A stretch of 64,000 nt of DNA from Pseudomonas sp. FEN (GCF_904067045.1 NZ_CAJFDC010000025.1:1-64000); one strand, 5' to 3'; counted from the stretch's first letter, positions 8,243 to 17,487 are shown. Made by a program: numbers and translations. Notes: generated by a model from the letters alone, not told the origin.

Positions 8243-9244
8243 TCAGGATTTAGCATCGGCCCAGCGTTCGCGTATCTTGAGGATTTCAGGTAGGCAGTCC
8301 AGAAATATCTCTACCAATTCAGGGTCGAAGTGCTGGTTGCATTGCTGGCGTATGAGTCCTACGGCGTCCTCAATCGACCAGGCGTGTTTATAGGGTCGCT
8401 CACTCGTGAGGGCATCGAACACATCGGCTATGGCGACCACACGGGCGACATGGGGGATGTCTTCACCGGCGAGTCCATTGGGGTAGCCGCTGCCGTCCCA
8501 TTTCTCGTGATGGTTTTGCGCGATAACTTGCGCCGTGTGCAGCAGCCCTGAAGGATGGTCACCGATGATTTTGGCGCCGATCACGGTGTGCTGGCGCATG
8601 ATCAGCCACTCATCTTCGGTGAGTTTGCCAGGTTTTTGCAGGATAGCGTCGGGGATACCGATCTTGCCGACGTCGTGCATCGGCGCGGCATGCAATAAAT
8701 CATCCGCCGCGTACCGGCTATAGCCCGCAGCCAGGGCCAGCGTCTGCGCATAGTGGCTCATGCGTATGACATGCAGGCCGGTTTCGTTGTCCTTGAACTC
8801 GGCCGCCGTGCCCAGGCGCTGGATGATCTGCAAGCGTGTATCGCGCAGCTCCTGTGCCTGCACGAGCGACAAGTGGGTGCGCACGCGTGCTTGGACGATG
8901 CCGGGATGGTAGGGCTTGCCTATGTAATCAACCGCGCCAAGCTCCAGGCCGTGTGTCTCGTTGTCGGCCTCGCTCAGCGCGGTGACGAAGATCACGGGGA
9001 TGGCGGCCGTGCAGGGATCTTGCTTGAGCGCTGTGCAGACGTCGTAGCCTGAAAGGCCTGGCATCATGATGTCGAGTAAAATCAGATCTGGACGATCGGT
9101 GCGCACAAGTTCCAGCGCCTTGTACCCGTCTTTGGCGAAGAGCAGGCGGTAGTCATCCTGCAGCGTGTGACGCAGAACCTGAAGATTGATCGCCTCATCA
9201 TCGACCAGCAACAGGGTCGGGCGTGGGTCTGTCATTCGCTTCAT
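8243..9244 (-). CDS. Response regulator with HD-GYP output domain
   Basis: A 333-residue two-component output protein. The receiver domain (about 10-125) has the VDDE acidic pair and acceptor D58 in LILLDIMMPG. The HD-GYP domain (about 140-325) has HDVGK at 190-194 and HHEKWDGSGYP at 245-255, so it should be a phosphorylation-controlled c-di-GMP phosphodiesterase. The frame is open 37 codons upstream, but that part overlaps the preceding gene; the ATG at 9244, 7 bp after that gene's stop, is the natural start, with the ATG at 9235 an alternative. It is co-transcribed with the MHYT hybrid kinase, its obvious phosphodonor. Confidence 0.92.
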   Translation of the reverse strand: MKRMTDPRPTLLLVDDEAINLQVLRHTLQDDYRLLFAKDGYKALELVRTDRPDLILLDIMMPGLSGYDVCTALKQDPCTAAIPVIFVTALSEADNETHGLELGAVDYIGKPYHPGIVQARVRTHLSLVQAQELRDTRLQIIQRLGTAAEFKDNETGLHVIRMSHYAQTLALAAGYSRYAADDLLHAAPMHDVGKIGIPDAILQKPGKLTEDEWLIMRQHTVIGAKIIGDHPSGLLHTAQVIAQNHHEKWDGSGYPNGLAGEDIPHVARVVAIADVFDALTSERPYKHAWSIEDAVGLIRQQCNQHFDPELVEIFLDCLPEILKIRERWADAKS

Positions 9245-9251
9245 GGCCGGC

Positions 9252-12218
9252 TCATGCTTGAGGTTCCGTGGCATGGGGGGTGACGAGCTGCAGCAGCAGC
9301 GTGTGAGCGTGGTCCAGCTCAAAGGTATCAACCGCGGTCCGCAAAGCCTGGACATGCGCGCGCTGGCCCAGGCTTTCCAGGCCCGTGCAAACCCTCTCCA
9401 GTGCCGCGTCGTTCAATTCACTGTGCTCAAAGCATCTCAGCAAAGTCTGCATGTGGGCGAGGAGTTCGGGCTCCAGCATTGGCGGCTGAGGTACTTCATC
9501 ATCGACGACGAGCGCGTCACTGGCATGTAGTTCCTTGGCGGCTGATTCCAGCAAGATGCGCAGTTCTGTGATTTGAGGTCGTGCTTCCTCGCGCCATCCG
9601 GTCCTGACCATGTCCTCCAGTGTGCTGGCCAGCTCGGTCACGGCAGGTAGGGCGAGATTACCAGCGGCGCCGTGAATGCTATGCAGACTGAGTAGTGTCG
9701 CCTCCCAATCAACTGAGTGGTCTGCTTGCTCCGGGAGCGGATGGTTGACAGCCGTTGCGCTCAGGAATTGCTCAAGCGCTTTGGCCAATCTCGTTTTACT
9801 CCCCCATAGCGAGGTGCCAGAGACCCAGTCGATCAGTTGGGGTGGCGGTGCGGTTCGATGTTGCTCGTGGGAGGGCGAGGGGCGACGTTCGAGGTTCAAC
9901 ACCTGCGCGATCTCATCGAATAACCGTGGCGCGTCCAGCGGCTTTACGGCAAAACCGTCCATTCCGGCCTGGCGTGCGGTTCTCCGGTCCTCGGCCATCA
10001 CGCTGGCGGTGAGCGCAATGACGGGGGTGTGAGGACGAGAGTGGGCGCGTTCGTACTGGCGGATCAGCCGAGTGGCTTGCAGGCCGTCGGTGCGCGGCAT
10101 GTGTACGTCCATCAGCACCAGGTCGAAGTGTTCAGTCCCGAATTTCTCTACCGCCTCGTCCCCATCATGAGCCATCACAATGGTGTGTCCGCCGGCTCCC
10201 AGTGTCAGCGTCAGGAGCTCCAGGTTTTGGGCGACGTCGTCGGCGATCAGGATCTTCAGGGGTGGCAGTGCCTGATGGTAGGCGGCGGGTTTAAGGGCCG
10301 CTGGTTTCTGTCCGATGGGCAGTGGCAGCAGTACGTGGAAGGTGCTACCGAATCCAAGTGTGCTTTCGACCTCAATACGGCCGCTCATCTGCTCGACCAA
10401 CTGGCGCGCGATAGTGGTGCCTAACCCTGTGCCACCGAAGCGACGGCTGATGGAGGCATCGGCCTGAGTAAACGGCGCGAAAATCGACTCGGCCTGCTGG
10501 GGCGTCATACCGATGCCCGTGTCCTTGACCTTCACATGCACGCCGTCGTGCGCATGGCTGAACGAAATGTCGACACGGCCGTGTTCAGTGAACTTGATGG
10601 CATTGCCGACCAAGTTGGTCAGTATCTGCAGGATGCGCAGTGGATCGCCACGGAAGTATTCATGCATGTCGCTCGGGTAGTGCGTGGAGAGGCTCAGCTG
10701 CTTGGCGTGTGCCCCCAGTCGCAGGGAGGACTCGATCTGCAATGCCAGGCCTTTGAGCGAGAAGTCTATGGCTTCAAGTGTCAAGCTGCCATGTTCCATC
10801 TTGGAGGTGTCGAGGATGTCGTTGATCAACCCGAGCAGGGATCTTGATGATTGCCTTACGGTGTTCAGGTGGTTGCGTTGGATCGATGTCAGATCCCCCT
10901 GCAACAAGAGTTCGGTGAAGCCGATGATTGAGTTCATCGGTGTGCGGATTTCGTGGCTCATATTGGCCAGAAAGGTACTTTTGGCCGTAGCCGCACGTTC
11001 GGCCCGTTCGGCGGTCTCGCGTAGCGATGCCTCCAGTGTATGGCGCTCGGTGATGTCGGTGACGAAACCGACGAACAGCAGTTCGTTGGGCAGATCAACA
11101 CGACCGACGGCCAGGCGCATCGGCATCAGGCTACCGTCTTTGCGCAAGCCCATGACTTCTCGACCTATTCCGATGATCTTCGGTGTGCCGGATGTCTGGT
11201 AATTGTGGAGGTAACCATCATGGCGAGACTGGTCGGGTTCGGGCATCAGCATCTTGATGTTACGGCCGAAGACTTCACTCGCCGTCCAGCCGAACAGCCG
11301 CTCCGCCGAGTGGTTGAAGCTTTGGATCAAGCCATGGCTATCGATCGTGATGATACCGTCGACGGCGGTGTCGAGGATGGCCCGCATGCGCGACTTGCTT
11401 TCCTCGATCTTGAGGTTGTTTTCCTCCATCGTCCGGTACAGCTTGCGTGAGTGCATCAGTCCGTTGAGCGCAAACACCAGCACGGTGACGGTGACGGTGA
11501 AGGTGGAAAGCGCAAACGAGGCGAAGGTCGCGTTGATCAAGACGCTGGCGGTGGCGTTGTCCGGGGTACCGATGAAACGTACGGCGGCCATGCCGGTGTA
11601 GTGCATGCCGGCGATCGCCGAGCCCATGAACGTGCCACTGATCAGTAACCGCCTGATTGAGTTGAGCGCGGTGTGTTGCAGCCCGTAACTCACCCACAGC
11701 GCAAACACCGCGAGGCCGATCGCCAGCAAGATAGAGAGGACAAAGGTGAGGGGGTCATAGCGCATTTGCAACGACGTTTGCATCGCGGCCATCCCGATGT
11801 AATGCATCGTGCCAATGCCTAAACCCACCAGGGTGCCGCTCATGACCAGGTGCGGCAGCGTCACCTCCCGCTTTGTCAGCATCAGCAAGGCGAACCAGGA
11901 CGCCACGCAGGCGGGTAGCAGGGAGAGCAGGGTCAGAGCGGTGGCGTAGTGAACGTGAGTGTTGAGCTCGAATGACAGCATGCCGATGAAGTGCATGGTC
12001 CAGATACCGCCGCCCAAGGCGATTGCGCCCGTGCTGATGGCGACGTGTCGATACCAGGCGTTTTCAGCTTTGCGTGCGATCTGTGCGGTTTGCAACGACA
12101 TCGTCGCCGAAAAGATCGAAACCAGAATGGACAGCAGCACCAGGCCAGAATTGTGGCTGCCATGCACGTAAGGCATATCGACTGAAGTGGCGATGAAAAA
12201 GTTATTTATCCCTTCCAT
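9252..12218 (-). CDS. MHYT-PAS hybrid histidine kinase with receiver and Hpt domains
   Basis: A 988-residue inner-membrane sensor. The N-terminal seven-helix MHYT module carries three copies of the signature (MHFIGM 75-80, MHYIGM 138-143, MHYTGM 205-210), thought to bind a metal and sense a diatomic gas. A PAS domain follows (about 275-395), then HisKA with H422 in SHEIRTPMNS, an HATPase with DTGIGM and GGTGLGTTIA, a receiver (about 650-770; LVLMDVHMPRTDG) and a C-terminal Hpt domain (SIHGAAGNLA phosphoacceptor His). This is a complete four-step phosphorelay in one chain. The downstream HD-GYP response regulator is the likely terminal acceptor. AAGGAG lies about 11 bp before the ATG. Confidence 0.94.
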   Translation of the reverse strand: MEGINNFFIATSVDMPYVHGSHNSGLVLLSILVSIFSATMSLQTAQIARKAENAWYRHVAISTGAIALGGGIWTMHFIGMLSFELNTHVHYATALTLLSLLPACVASWFALLMLTKREVTLPHLVMSGTLVGLGIGTMHYIGMAAMQTSLQMRYDPLTFVLSILLAIGLAVFALWVSYGLQHTALNSIRRLLISGTFMGSAIAGMHYTGMAAVRFIGTPDNATASVLINATFASFALSTFTVTVTVLVFALNGLMHSRKLYRTMEENNLKIEESKSRMRAILDTAVDGIITIDSHGLIQSFNHSAERLFGWTASEVFGRNIKMLMPEPDQSRHDGYLHNYQTSGTPKIIGIGREVMGLRKDGSLMPMRLAVGRVDLPNELLFVGFVTDITERHTLEASLRETAERAERAATAKSTFLANMSHEIRTPMNSIIGFTELLLQGDLTSIQRNHLNTVRQSSRSLLGLINDILDTSKMEHGSLTLEAIDFSLKGLALQIESSLRLGAHAKQLSLSTHYPSDMHEYFRGDPLRILQILTNLVGNAIKFTEHGRVDISFSHAHDGVHVKVKDTGIGMTPQQAESIFAPFTQADASISRRFGGTGLGTTIARQLVEQMSGRIEVESTLGFGSTFHVLLPLPIGQKPAALKPAAYHQALPPLKILIADDVAQNLELLTLTLGAGGHTIVMAHDGDEAVEKFGTEHFDLVLMDVHMPRTDGLQATRLIRQYERAHSRPHTPVIALTASVMAEDRRTARQAGMDGFAVKPLDAPRLFDEIAQVLNLERRPSPSHEQHRTAPPPQLIDWVSGTSLWGSKTRLAKALEQFLSATAVNHPLPEQADHSVDWEATLLSLHSIHGAAGNLALPAVTELASTLEDMVRTGWREEARPQITELRILLESAAKELHASDALVVDDEVPQPPMLEPELLAHMQTLLRCFEHSELNDAALERVCTGLESLGQRAHVQALRTAVDTFELDHAHTLLLQLVTPHATEPQA

Positions 12219-12412
12219 ATGGCGTTCATCTCCTTGTCTGGATAGTTATCGATTCCATGAGAAGGAGTCCATAGGAAGTCGTTCATTGGATTCGCCTTTT
12301 TCGAGGCACAGGTAGCAGCTTCCTGTGTCGGCGAACCCTTTGAGTTCTTGAATGCTTTTCGAGCCGCAAGGCTCAGGTTGAAAATGGGCGACGCGCTGTC
12401 CTGCGCTGTAGC

Positions 12413-13864
12413 CTAGGACAGCGCAAGGATCCAGGGTGCGCCCAGGCCCAGCAGCAGAATGAGAAACAAGCCGCCGAAGATAGAGCCCAGGCGCCAGTAA
12501 TCGGCACTCGGCAGATAACCACTGCCGTAGTAGACCGGGCTCGGTCCCGTGCCGTAGGGCGTAATGATGCCCATCAGCCCCAGCGAGGTGCCCAGGAGCA
12601 GCGCGAAGGCTTGCAGATCGATGCCGCTCACCCCCATCCCGGCCGCCAGCATCACCGGCAGCAGCGCGGTGGTATGGGCGGTGGAGCTGGCGAACAGGTA
12701 ATGAGCCAGGTAAAACACCACTACCAGCAGCAGCATGGCAACGTTTGGAGAAAATCCATTCAGGTGGGCCGCGACGAATTGACCAAACCAGGGCACAAAG
12801 CCCACGCGCGTCAGTCCGTCGGCCAGTGCCACCAGCGTGGCGAACCAGGCGAAGGTATTCCAGGCGGCCTTGTTGCCCAGTGCGTCATCCCAAGTAATGA
12901 CATTGGTCAGCAGCATCAACACGATGACGAGGATGCCCACCAGGGCCGGGTCGAGCCATGCCCCCGCGAATATCCACAGTCCGAGCGCACTCGCCACCAG
13001 CGTCAACAGGATCTTTTCGCTGCGCGACAGTGGACCCATGTCCGCCAGTTCGTGGGCAGCCCAGGCCGGCACTTCTTCGTTGCTCTTGATCAGCGGCGGA
13101 TACAGCCAGTACGCCAGCAATGGCAGCACGGCCAGTAACAGCAGGCCGACCGGTGCCGCGGCGATAAACCACTGGCCCCAGGAGATATGCACGCCGGCGG
13201 TTTTTTCGATGAGGGCCGCTGCCAGCAGGTTGGGCGCCAATGCGGTCATGAACAGCGAGCTGGTGACACAGGTAGACGCGATGGCAACCCACATCAGATA
13301 GGAACCGATGCGTCGCGCGCTGGGGTCGTTCGGCTTGGAGTCGTAGAGTCCGGGCAGGTTGCGAATCACCGGGTAGATGGTGCCACCACTGCGAGCGGTG
13401 TTGGATGGGGTAAAGGGCGCCAGTACCAGGTCCGCGAGCATGACGGCATAGCCCAGCGTCAGGGTCTTGCGGCCCATGCGCTTGACCAGCAGCAACGCAA
13501 TACGCCGCCCCAGCCCGGTCTTCTCATAGCCCAGGGCAAACATGAAGGCGCTGAAGATCAGCCAGACCGTGTTGTTCGCGAAGCCCGACAAGCCCCATTT
13601 CAAGGCCTCCGTGGGCACCTTGAAGCCTGCGCTGGCCAGTTGTTCTGGACTGAACAGCACCCAGGGGGCCAGCACCGCCGCGACCGCGACCCCGATCAGG
13701 CCAATCACCGCGCCCGGCAGCGGTTCGAAAATAAGGCCTACGACCACACCCGCGAACAGGGCGAAAAAATACCAGGCATGGGGGGCCAATCCGGCAGGTG
13801 CCGGCAGGAGTGCGAGCACAAGCGCAACGCAAGGTGGCAGCAGAAATGTCCAGAGATTACGCAC
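12413..13864 (-). CDS. DASS-family (SLC13-like) di/tricarboxylate transporter
   Basis: A 483-residue integral membrane permease of the divalent anion:sodium symporter/CitT type, with about 12-14 hydrophobic segments. Family signatures include APFTPSNTARSGGTIYP (residues about 150-166) and the C-terminal ASSTAHTTALLPVM and ITPYGTGPSPVYYGSGY, the two SNT-like substrate/sodium loops. Start codon is GTG with AGGAA 7 bp upstream. It is the last gene of a minus-strand group with NuoF-like, FrdA-like and FrdB-like genes, 57 bp after the NuoF-like gene, so it probably imports the carboxylate that enzyme acts on, or exchanges substrate for product. Candidates are fumarate, succinate, tartrate or citrate; sequence alone does not decide. 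Confidence 0.9.
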   Translation of the reverse strand: MRNLWTFLLPPCVALVLALLPAPAGLAPHAWYFFALFAGVVVGLIFEPLPGAVIGLIGVAVAAVLAPWVLFSPEQLASAGFKVPTEALKWGLSGFANNTVWLIFSAFMFALGYEKTGLGRRIALLLVKRMGRKTLTLGYAVMLADLVLAPFTPSNTARSGGTIYPVIRNLPGLYDSKPNDPSARRIGSYLMWVAIASTCVTSSLFMTALAPNLLAAALIEKTAGVHISWGQWFIAAAPVGLLLLAVLPLLAYWLYPPLIKSNEEVPAWAAHELADMGPLSRSEKILLTLVASALGLWIFAGAWLDPALVGILVIVLMLLTNVITWDDALGNKAAWNTFAWFATLVALADGLTRVGFVPWFGQFVAAHLNGFSPNVAMLLLVVVFYLAHYLFASSTAHTTALLPVMLAAGMGVSGIDLQAFALLLGTSLGLMGIITPYGTGPSPVYYGSGYLPSADYWRLGSIFGGLFLILLLGLGAPWILALS

Positions 13865-13921
13865 TATCGAGTTCCTAATAATACCGAGGGCTGAAGGTGA
13901 GTGAAGGGGGATTGGATGTCC

Positions 13922-15172
13922 TCAACCCACGGCAATGACTTGAGCGGCGTATTCGTTGCGAAATTGCTTCAGGGAGCTGAGTACCACCGTTGCCGCGCCA
14001 TCAATCAGGCCACAGCGGCCACTGCCCGGAAGCAAATGACAGAGGCTCTCCAGTGCCTGCAGGTCATTGGGCAGACCCGTGCCGGTATCGATTCGCCGCA
14101 GCAAGCGCGAGAGTTGATAGGTGCCGGCTTTACAAGGGGGGCACTGGCCGCAGGAGCCCGCCGCAAAGAAGTCGACGTACTCCGCCACCTTGCGCACGAT
14201 GCTGGTGCCCTCCGAGATCACGATCATGGCCCCGGTACCCAGGCTTGAACCACGGGCCTTGAGCGCATCAAAGTCCAGGGGCACATCCAGATCATCCGCG
14301 CCCAGCAGGGTATTGGACGGACCACCGGTGAAGACCGCCTTGAAGGCGCGTTCGCCCAACATGCCAGCGCCGTGCTCGAAAATCAGCGTGCGCAACGGGG
14401 TGCCCATCGGTAGTTCGTACAGACCTGGCCTGAGCACGTCCCCGGAGAGTGAGTAGAGCTTGGTTCCACAGGCGTCACCCAGGCCCAGGTCTCGGTACCA
14501 GGCGGCGCCATGGCGCAGGATATGAGTGACATGGGCCAGGGTTTCGATGTTGTTGATCAGCGTCGGTTGGCCATGCACGCCACTTTGCGCGGGATAGGGC
14601 GGCTTTTGCCGGGGGAAGGGGAAGCCACCTTCGACACTGGCGATCACCGCGGTTTCTTCCCCACCGATATACAGGCCCGAGCTTTCCACCACTGCTAGGT
14701 CGATCGGGCGATTCTGCTGCTGGGCGACTTCGGCCAGGAGGGCGCAGCCCCGCCATTGCTCGATGGCCTGACGCACAACGGCCACTGCGCAGTGCTGGTG
14801 AGGGTTGACGTAGAGATAAACGTGATTGGCCTGGGTGGCCAGCGCGGCAATCAGCGCGCCCTCGATCACCTGATGCGGCGATTTTTCCAGTAGCTCGCGA
14901 TCCTTGAAGGTGCCTGGCTCATCCTCGTTACCGTTGCACAGGACATACTTTTCCAGCTCCGCGGGCTGCTCCGCCATGGCTGCCCACTTGCGATGGGTGG
15001 GGAAACCGGCGCCACCCAGACCGCGCAGGTTGGCTTCGGCCAGGGTCGAGAGGATGCTGCTCGGATCGCTTAGCGCGGCGCGCAAGCCTTCACCGCCGCC
15101 CTGGGCGAACCAGGCATCGAGATCGGCGCCCACTTGTACGGCAGGGGCGAGTAACACGGGTTGAGTCTTCAT
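13922..15172 (-). CDS. NuoF-like NADH-oxidising flavo-iron-sulfur subunit
   Basis: A 416-residue relative of the 51-kDa subunit of complex I and of NAD-linked hydrogenase/formate dehydrogenase diaphorases. It has the NADH/FMN glycine loop LRGLGGAGFPTHRKW, the NGNEDEPGTFKDR segment and GGEETAVIASVEGGFPFPR with KPPYPA and LINNIETLA. It also has a [4Fe-4S] motif SCGQCPPCKAGT with a fourth Cys in GSGRCGLIDGAA. All residues needed to take electrons from NADH are present. There is no adjacent NuoE or NuoG. The ATG at 15172 follows the stop of the flavoprotein gene by 10 bp; an ATG at 15181 would overlap that stop. Context suggests it feeds the FrdA/FrdB-like pair rather than a quinone. Confidence 0.9.
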   Translation of the reverse strand: MKTQPVLLAPAVQVGADLDAWFAQGGGEGLRAALSDPSSILSTLAEANLRGLGGAGFPTHRKWAAMAEQPAELEKYVLCNGNEDEPGTFKDRELLEKSPHQVIEGALIAALATQANHVYLYVNPHQHCAVAVVRQAIEQWRGCALLAEVAQQQNRPIDLAVVESSGLYIGGEETAVIASVEGGFPFPRQKPPYPAQSGVHGQPTLINNIETLAHVTHILRHGAAWYRDLGLGDACGTKLYSLSGDVLRPGLYELPMGTPLRTLIFEHGAGMLGERAFKAVFTGGPSNTLLGADDLDVPLDFDALKARGSSLGTGAMIVISEGTSIVRKVAEYVDFFAAGSCGQCPPCKAGTYQLSRLLRRIDTGTGLPNDLQALESLCHLLPGSGRCGLIDGAATVVLSSLKQFRNEYAAQVIAVG

Positions 15173-15182
15173 CTCAGGCATC

Positions 15183-16841
15183 TCAATAAGGCAGCGAGTC
15201 GGCGTGAGTGGTTGGCAGTGCGCCAGCTGCACGGTGGGGCACGGCGCTGTGCCGGCGCAGGTCAAAGTTGCCGTACCCGGGGAACAGCTCGGGGCCGTGG
15301 ACGTCCAGTGGCAAGCCGGCGGCGATCAGCTGGCGTTGCCAGTCGTACACGTGTGACAGGCCGACCTTCGGCGCGGGCGTGGGGTCGACGGTGTGTGCCG
15401 CGTGTTCTCCCGCCCTGCGTCCGAAGGTGATGATCTCTGCCAGGGCGTTGCCCATCATGCGATTGCGTCCGTGGATGCCACCGCTGATTTCGCCGACGCA
15501 GTACAGCCCGCGTACCGAGGTTTCGCCGTTCTCGTTGATGGCCACGCCACCGTTTTGATAATGCAGGGTCGGCCGGACGATCAGCGGCTCCACGGCCGGA
15601 TCAATACCGCACTGGCTCGCGACATGCCCCAGGCTCACCAGGCGCTCCTTGAGAATACCCGGATGGCGGCGCTCCAGACCTGGCGTATCGAGCAAGACGC
15701 CCAGTTGCTCGTCACGCTCGACGCCGCGACCTTCGGCGCACTCCTTGAGGATCGCGGCGGACACTACATCGCGGGTTTGCAGTTCGGGGATGAAACGCTG
15801 CCCCAGGCCGTTCACCAGGTAGGCTCCGGCCGAGCGCGCGGCTTCGGAAATAAGCCCGCCGACACGATGCGACGGCCAGGCCAATCCGGTGGGGTGATAC
15901 TGGAAGGAATCGATTTCGCGCAGGCGTGCGCCAAGACGATAGGCCAGGATCAAGCCGTCGGCGGTTGCGCCATAATGATTGGACGTGGGGAAACCATTCA
16001 GGTGCAGGCGCCCGGAGCCGCCCGTGGCGAGTATCACGCGGTTGGCGCGTACGAGGATGAAGCTGTGTCGCTCCAGGTTGTACAGTACGCCGCCCACGCA
16101 GGTGCCGCTTTCGTCGGAGAGCAGTTCCACCAAAGGACAGCGGTTCCACACGGTCACCCGCTCTTCCAGTTCCACCGCCTCGCGCAGCACCCGCATCATC
16201 TCCAGTCCCGTGTAGTCCTTGAACGAGAGGATGCGCGCACGGCTGGCACCGCCGGGTTTCTTGCGCAGCAGCTTGCCACCGATCATGCCGCCCTCGGCGA
16301 GATCGAAGTGCATGCCACGCTCGATCAGCCAACGAATACTCTCCGGCCCCGACTGGGCGAGGCGCGCCGCCAGCGTTCGGTCGGCACAGAGCTGGCCGGC
16401 GCGCAGGGTGTCTTCAAAGTGAATCTGGGGGCTGTCGTCCTCGCCGACGGCCGCCTGTATACCGCCCTCGGCCATCACCGTATTGCTGTCGCCCAGGCGC
16501 AGCTTGGTCGCGAGGATGACATGGGCACCGTGCTCGACGGCGGTCAGCGCCGCCGCGCAACCGGCACCGCCGCCGCCGATAATCAGCACACCGGTATTGA
16601 CCACCGGGGCACCGGCCAATGCCGCATCATCTATTTGTGCATTGCTGTGCAGGCGGTCCGCCAGTTCGCGCGGGCAATTGTCCCCACGATTGACGCCCAC
16701 CCGCAGCGGCGTATTGGCCCCAACCTGATAGTCCGGGTGGAAGGCGTGCAGCAGTGCCTGTTTATCGAAGGCTTCAGCGGCGGGCTCGCAAGCACTGGCG
16801 CGCAGTTGGGCCAGTGCTTGCAGATAAGGAATACCGGGCAT
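15183..16841 (-). CDS. Fumarate reductase/succinate dehydrogenase-type flavoprotein
   Basis: A 552-residue FAD protein. The dinucleotide fold starts near residue 84 (GVLIIGGGGAGCAAALTA). The catalytic residues of fumarate reductases are all present: H316 in YHPTGL, E333 and R336 in ISEAARSAG, H427 in PTLHYQNGG, and R459/R461 in HGRNRMMGN. At the place of the covalent FAD-linking His of SdhA/FrdA there is S119 (DSNTVMAEGGIQ), so FAD is probably non-covalent, as in L-aspartate oxidase and some soluble fumarate reductases. An extra 80-residue N-terminal region of unknown role precedes the FAD fold. AAGGA lies 8 bp before the ATG. It is flanked in one operon by its iron-sulfur partner and a NuoF-like subunit, with no membrane anchor gene. 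Confidence 0.88.
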   Translation of the reverse strand: MPGIPYLQALAQLRASACEPAAEAFDKQALLHAFHPDYQVGANTPLRVGVNRGDNCPRELADRLHSNAQIDDAALAGAPVVNTGVLIIGGGGAGCAAALTAVEHGAHVILATKLRLGDSNTVMAEGGIQAAVGEDDSPQIHFEDTLRAGQLCADRTLAARLAQSGPESIRWLIERGMHFDLAEGGMIGGKLLRKKPGGASRARILSFKDYTGLEMMRVLREAVELEERVTVWNRCPLVELLSDESGTCVGGVLYNLERHSFILVRANRVILATGGSGRLHLNGFPTSNHYGATADGLILAYRLGARLREIDSFQYHPTGLAWPSHRVGGLISEAARSAGAYLVNGLGQRFIPELQTRDVVSAAILKECAEGRGVERDEQLGVLLDTPGLERRHPGILKERLVSLGHVASQCGIDPAVEPLIVRPTLHYQNGGVAINENGETSVRGLYCVGEISGGIHGRNRMMGNALAEIITFGRRAGEHAAHTVDPTPAPKVGLSHVYDWQRQLIAAGLPLDVHGPELFPGYGNFDLRRHSAVPHRAAGALPTTHADSLPY

Positions 16842-16851
16842 GTTGTGTTCC

Positions 16852-17487
16852 TTATTCCAGAGTCACGTTGGGGTCGACGCTCATCACGCCGCGGTTGATC
16901 TGGCTCAGGCGCTGCATCAGGTCCGCCGGTCGAAAGCCGACGGAAGCCGACATCCGGCGTATATAGAGGCCCAGATGGTTCGGCGAAATATGCTCGGGGC
17001 AGGCAATGGTGCACAGGTTGCACATGATGCATTCGTCGAATACCCGGCTCGCTGACAGATCACCGACGGCGGCCAGGTTGACGCCTTTCTGCACCTCCAG
17101 GCCCTTGGGGCAGGCGCGGTCGCAACCGCCGCAGTGCCGGCAATGACTGGCTTCGGGAAAGGTTGCGGTAATGCGCTCCGAGATGTTCCAGGTGTCGTCC
17201 CAGTCGTGGAGGTTGTAGGTGTGGTGCCGGTTCATGGGCAGATGGTCGAGGAAGCTGATCTGTAAACCCTGCTCGACTTGGGTTTCGCAGGCCAGGGCGG
17301 TGCTGACCTCGCGTTCGCCGGCACGCCGGATCAGCACCCGGCACGAGCCACAGACGCCTTGGCCCATGCAACCGATGTCGTCGATGAGCGGCTGTCCTGA
17401 GTCGATAACGGCTTCCAGGATCGAACGCAGGGCACTGGTTTCGATCAGTTCTCCATTGATGGTGACCTGAACCGGGGATGTTGGCAT
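16852..17487 (-). CDS. Fumarate reductase/succinate dehydrogenase-type iron-sulfur subunit
   Basis: A 211-residue electron-transfer protein. The N-terminal plant-type ferredoxin domain has GCMGQGVCGSCRV plus a later Cys in LACET, the [2Fe-2S] pattern. The C-terminal part has two CxxCxxCxxxCP motifs, CRHCGGCDRACP and CIMCNLCTIACP. These indicate two [4Fe-4S] clusters rather than the 2Fe/4Fe/3Fe set of classical SdhB/FrdB. The frame is open 10 codons upstream, but AGGAG stands 7 bp before the ATG at 17487. It is first in the operon, 10 bp ahead of the flavoprotein gene. It should link the NuoF-like NADH site to the flavoprotein. Confidence 0.9.
   Translation of the reverse strand: MPTSPVQVTINGELIETSALRSILEAVIDSGQPLIDDIGCMGQGVCGSCRVLIRRAGEREVSTALACETQVEQGLQISFLDHLPMNRHHTYNLHDWDDTWNISERITATFPEASHCRHCGGCDRACPKGLEVQKGVNLAAVGDLSASRVFDECIMCNLCTIACPEHISPNHLGLYIRRMSASVGFRPADLMQRLSQINRGVMSVDPNVTLE

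Noticed and set aside
12361..12374. GAGCC-GCAA-GGCTC hairpin after the DASS transporter gene
   Set aside because: Only five base pairs and no T-run on either strand; could be chance.
15393..16898. 501-codon plus-strand open frame
   Set aside because: Antisense to the FrdA-like gene. Long antisense frames are common in GC-rich coding DNA; no motif is present.
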